Assembly: GCF_025989145.1 (NCBI RefSeq)
Contig: NZ_JAPDNQ010000001.1
Coordinates: 682,001 to 746,000, forward strand
Direction of reading: 5' to 3'
Source of the DNA: Microbacterium sp. SSM24
Lineage (GTDB): Bacteria > Actinomycetota > Actinomycetes > Actinomycetales > Microbacteriaceae
DNA length: 64,000 nucleotides
In this document: piece after piece, positions 62,363 to 64,000 of the stretch
How the letters are laid out: each line of letters opens with the position of its first letter
How positions within the stretch are numbered: the stretch's first letter is position 1
The notes under the pieces: generated by a model
Seen by the model: only the letters and a program-made list of their open reading frames with translations
Told to the model about the DNA's origin: nothing
Database searches by the model: none
Program-made: the position numbers and the translations under genes

Positions 62363-63829
62363 TTAGTCCGCCAGCGCCTCGACGGGGGCCACGCGGGTCG
62401 CCAGGCGCGTGGGGACGACCGCCGCCACCAGCGTGAGCACGGCCGTCGCCACGACGATGAGCAGGACGGGGACCCACGGCACGGCCGGAGCCACAAAGGT
62501 CGGCGACTGCCACAGCGGCGGCACCGGCACCGATCCGAGCAGCGACTGCGCACCTGCCCAGCCGTAGGCGGTGCCCAGCACGAGACCGGTGGCCACGGCG
62601 GCGATCGTGATGTGCGCGGCTTCGAGGAGCACCATGCGACGCACCTGGCCGGTGGACACACCGAGCGAGCGCAGGAGTCCCAGCTCGCGACGCCGCTGCA
62701 CGACGCCGATCGTCAGGAGGTTCACGAGCCCGACGGCCGCGATCACGGCGGAGACCGCGACCAGGCCCATCATGATGCCCGCGAACGTGTCGAGGATCGC
62801 GGTGAAGTCGCTGTCGACCGCACCGCCGGCGGATGCGGTCAGCACGGACTTGACCGTCTCGAGCGCCACCGCGAACATCGTCACGAGCGTGACGCCGATC
62901 ACGACACCGATCGCCATGCGGCTCGAGCGCTCCGGATAGCGCAGCGCGTTCTCGGCCGCGAGCCGCGCGGTCGCCGAGCGGCCGAACATCCGCCCGACCA
63001 GGCGGAGCACGGGCGGCATGATCAGCGTCGAGCCGAGCACGAGCCCCGTGAACGACAGCAGCCCGCCGAAGAACGCGACCACGACCCCGAGCGGGGTCAG
63101 CAGCCCCAGCGCGATCCCCGCCGCGAGCAGCGCCGCGCCCGTGCCGAACAGGCCGATCGCGCCCGCGTTGCGCCCGCGGCGCCCCGCGAGCGCCTCGTGC
63201 GTCGCCTCGACAGAGCCGCCGAGCGCCTGCAGCGGCGTCACGGCGAGCACACGGCGGGAGCCGACCCAGGCAGCGCCCCACGTCGTGAGCGCGACGATGA
63301 TCGCCGGGATCACGAGCACGCCCTGCAGGACGCCGTACCCGACATCGGTGATACCGAGCAGCTGCTCCGCCAGCGCGATGCCGGCGGCCGAGACGATGAT
63401 GCCGACGACGAGGCCCAGCGCGGCGCCGATGACGCCCACCACGAGACCCTGCCGTGCGACTTCGGCGCGCTGCGAACGGGCGGATGCCCCGATCAGGCGC
63501 ATCAGCGCGATGCGGCGCGTGCGGCCGGCGACCACGGTCGAGAAGGTGTTCGCCGTCACGATCGCGGCGACGTACACCGCGACCCCGGTGAGGATGATGC
63601 TCAGGATGACCAGCACGGCGGCGAGCACCTCGCTCTGGCCGATGTAGGGGTCCGCGCGCAGGATCGCGGCGAGGTACCCGGTCGCCGTGAGCAGCACGGC
63701 GCCGAAGGCGCTCGAGATGGTCGCGACGAGCACGCTCGCGCCCATGCCTCGCTCGCGCAGCCACGACACTCGCGAGGACGCGGGGCGCGGCATCCGCTGT
63801 GCTCGGGCCGGCGCCGCGACGGCGGTCAC
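62363..63829 (-). CDS. FtsX-family ABC transporter permease
   Basis: 488 residues from GTG 63829, which overlaps the ATPase stop (GTGA). Two FtsX/MacB-type halves, each with about four membrane segments. The conserved cytoplasmic loops RRIALMRLIGASARSQR and RRRELGLLRSLGVSTGQVRRMV and the terminal RLATRVAPVEALAD are present. These Type VII ABC systems move lipids, peptides or signals across the envelope (mechanotransmission) rather than importing solutes. The substrate is unknown. Confidence 0.9.
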   Translation of the reverse strand: MTAVAAPARAQRMPRPASSRVSWLRERGMGASVLVATISSAFGAVLLTATGYLAAILRADPYIGQSEVLAAVLVILSIILTGVAVYVAAIVTANTFSTVVAGRTRRIALMRLIGASARSQRAEVARQGLVVGVIGAALGLVVGIIVSAAGIALAEQLLGITDVGYGVLQGVLVIPAIIVALTTWGAAWVGSRRVLAVTPLQALGGSVEATHEALAGRRGRNAGAIGLFGTGAALLAAGIALGLLTPLGVVVAFFGGLLSFTGLVLGSTLIMPPVLRLVGRMFGRSATARLAAENALRYPERSSRMAIGVVIGVTLVTMFAVALETVKSVLTASAGGAVDSDFTAILDTFAGIMMGLVAVSAVIAAVGLVNLLTIGVVQRRRELGLLRSLGVSTGQVRRMVLLEAAHITIAAVATGLVLGTAYGWAGAQSLLGSVPVPPLWQSPTFVAPAVPWVPVLLIVVATAVLTLVAAVVPTRLATRVAPVEALAD

Positions 63830-64000
63830 GATGCCACCGCCGGCTCGCCCGCACCGAGCTCGGTGGCGAGCATGTAGGCCGAGATCTCCTCGGCGCTCTG
63901 ACGCGGCTTGTCGGCGACGATGCGGCCGTCGCCGAGGAACAGCACGCGATCCGCATGGCTCGCGGCCACCGGGTCGTGCGTGACCATCGCGATGGACTGG
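63826..64000 (-). CDS. ABC transporter ATPase (partial, LolD/MacB type)
   Basis: The last 58 residues only: SIAMVTHDPVAASHADRVLFLG with the H-loop His, then DGRIVADKPRQSAEEI and a short tail. The family is that of the ATPases that pair with FtsX-type permeases, and the permease gene follows with a four-base overlap. The P-loop half lies beyond the window. Confidence 0.88.
   Translation of the reverse strand, partial: QSIAMVTHDPVAASHADRVLFLGDGRIVADKPRQSAEEISAYMLATELGAGEPAVAS

Overview
The window is very GC-rich actinobacterial DNA. The translation-factor and RNA polymerase sequences, the abundant GGATGCCGC/GCGGCATCC motifs, the GTG/TTG starts and the ATGA/GTGA gene overlaps fit the Microbacteriaceae, and Microbacterium or a close relative is my best guess (inference from style, not from a marker search). 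No rRNA, tRNA, CRISPR array or intact transposase was seen.

Layout. (1) 1-4300, minus strand: the str operon rpsL-rpsG-fusA-tuf, with a good promoter at 4214-4243. tuf runs off the left edge. (2) 4268-24768, minus strand: a ten-gene, almost fully overlapping operon. It runs from a membrane Ser/Thr kinase through a 1978-residue exported Ig-repeat protein, MoxR, DUF58 and a transglutaminase-like membrane protein, a membrane FHA protein, a Thr-repeat membrane protein and an RDD-FHA protein, to an FHA-containing EccC-type FtsK/SpoIIIE ATPase and a WXG100-like substrate. It looks like a phospho-threonine-controlled type VII secretion-like system: one kinase (writer), three FHA proteins (readers), one protein with ten near-identical Thr motifs (probable scaffold), no phosphatase and none of the other usual ESX membrane components. 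(3) 24904-27788, minus strand: four ordinary hypothetical or membrane proteins. (4) 27846-35574, minus strand: an orphan Rhs/YD-repeat toxin-immunity array. Four truncated Rhs core fragments and one free-standing AHH nuclease tip are each followed at once by a different small gene (candidate immunity proteins). The array carries an IS21-like end remnant and is bounded by a 24-bp direct repeat that is half of the rpoC terminator. (5) 35617-43051, minus strand: rpoC and rpoB. (6) 43262-51266, plus strand: three tandem DUF4062-STAND NTPase-TPR genes. Copies 2 and 3 share a 452-bp DUF4062 block with one mismatch, although the rest of the genes has diverged. (7) 51271-53657, minus strand: pxpA and a fused pxpBC (5-oxoprolinase). 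(8) 53801-64000: a spermidine-synthase-like gene, a drrAB-type ABC exporter behind an array of TGACAGCG sites, a winged-helix/STAND regulator, a small TPR protein, an SprT-like metalloprotease, a ComB-like protein, an SRPBCC-like protein and an FtsX-type permease with the end of its ATPase.

The rpoBC and str operons lie on the same strand but are separated by about 31 kb that holds the secretion-like locus and the Rhs array. The right third also holds five long intergenic inverted repeats. Three lie between divergent genes, so they are REP-like elements rather than terminators.
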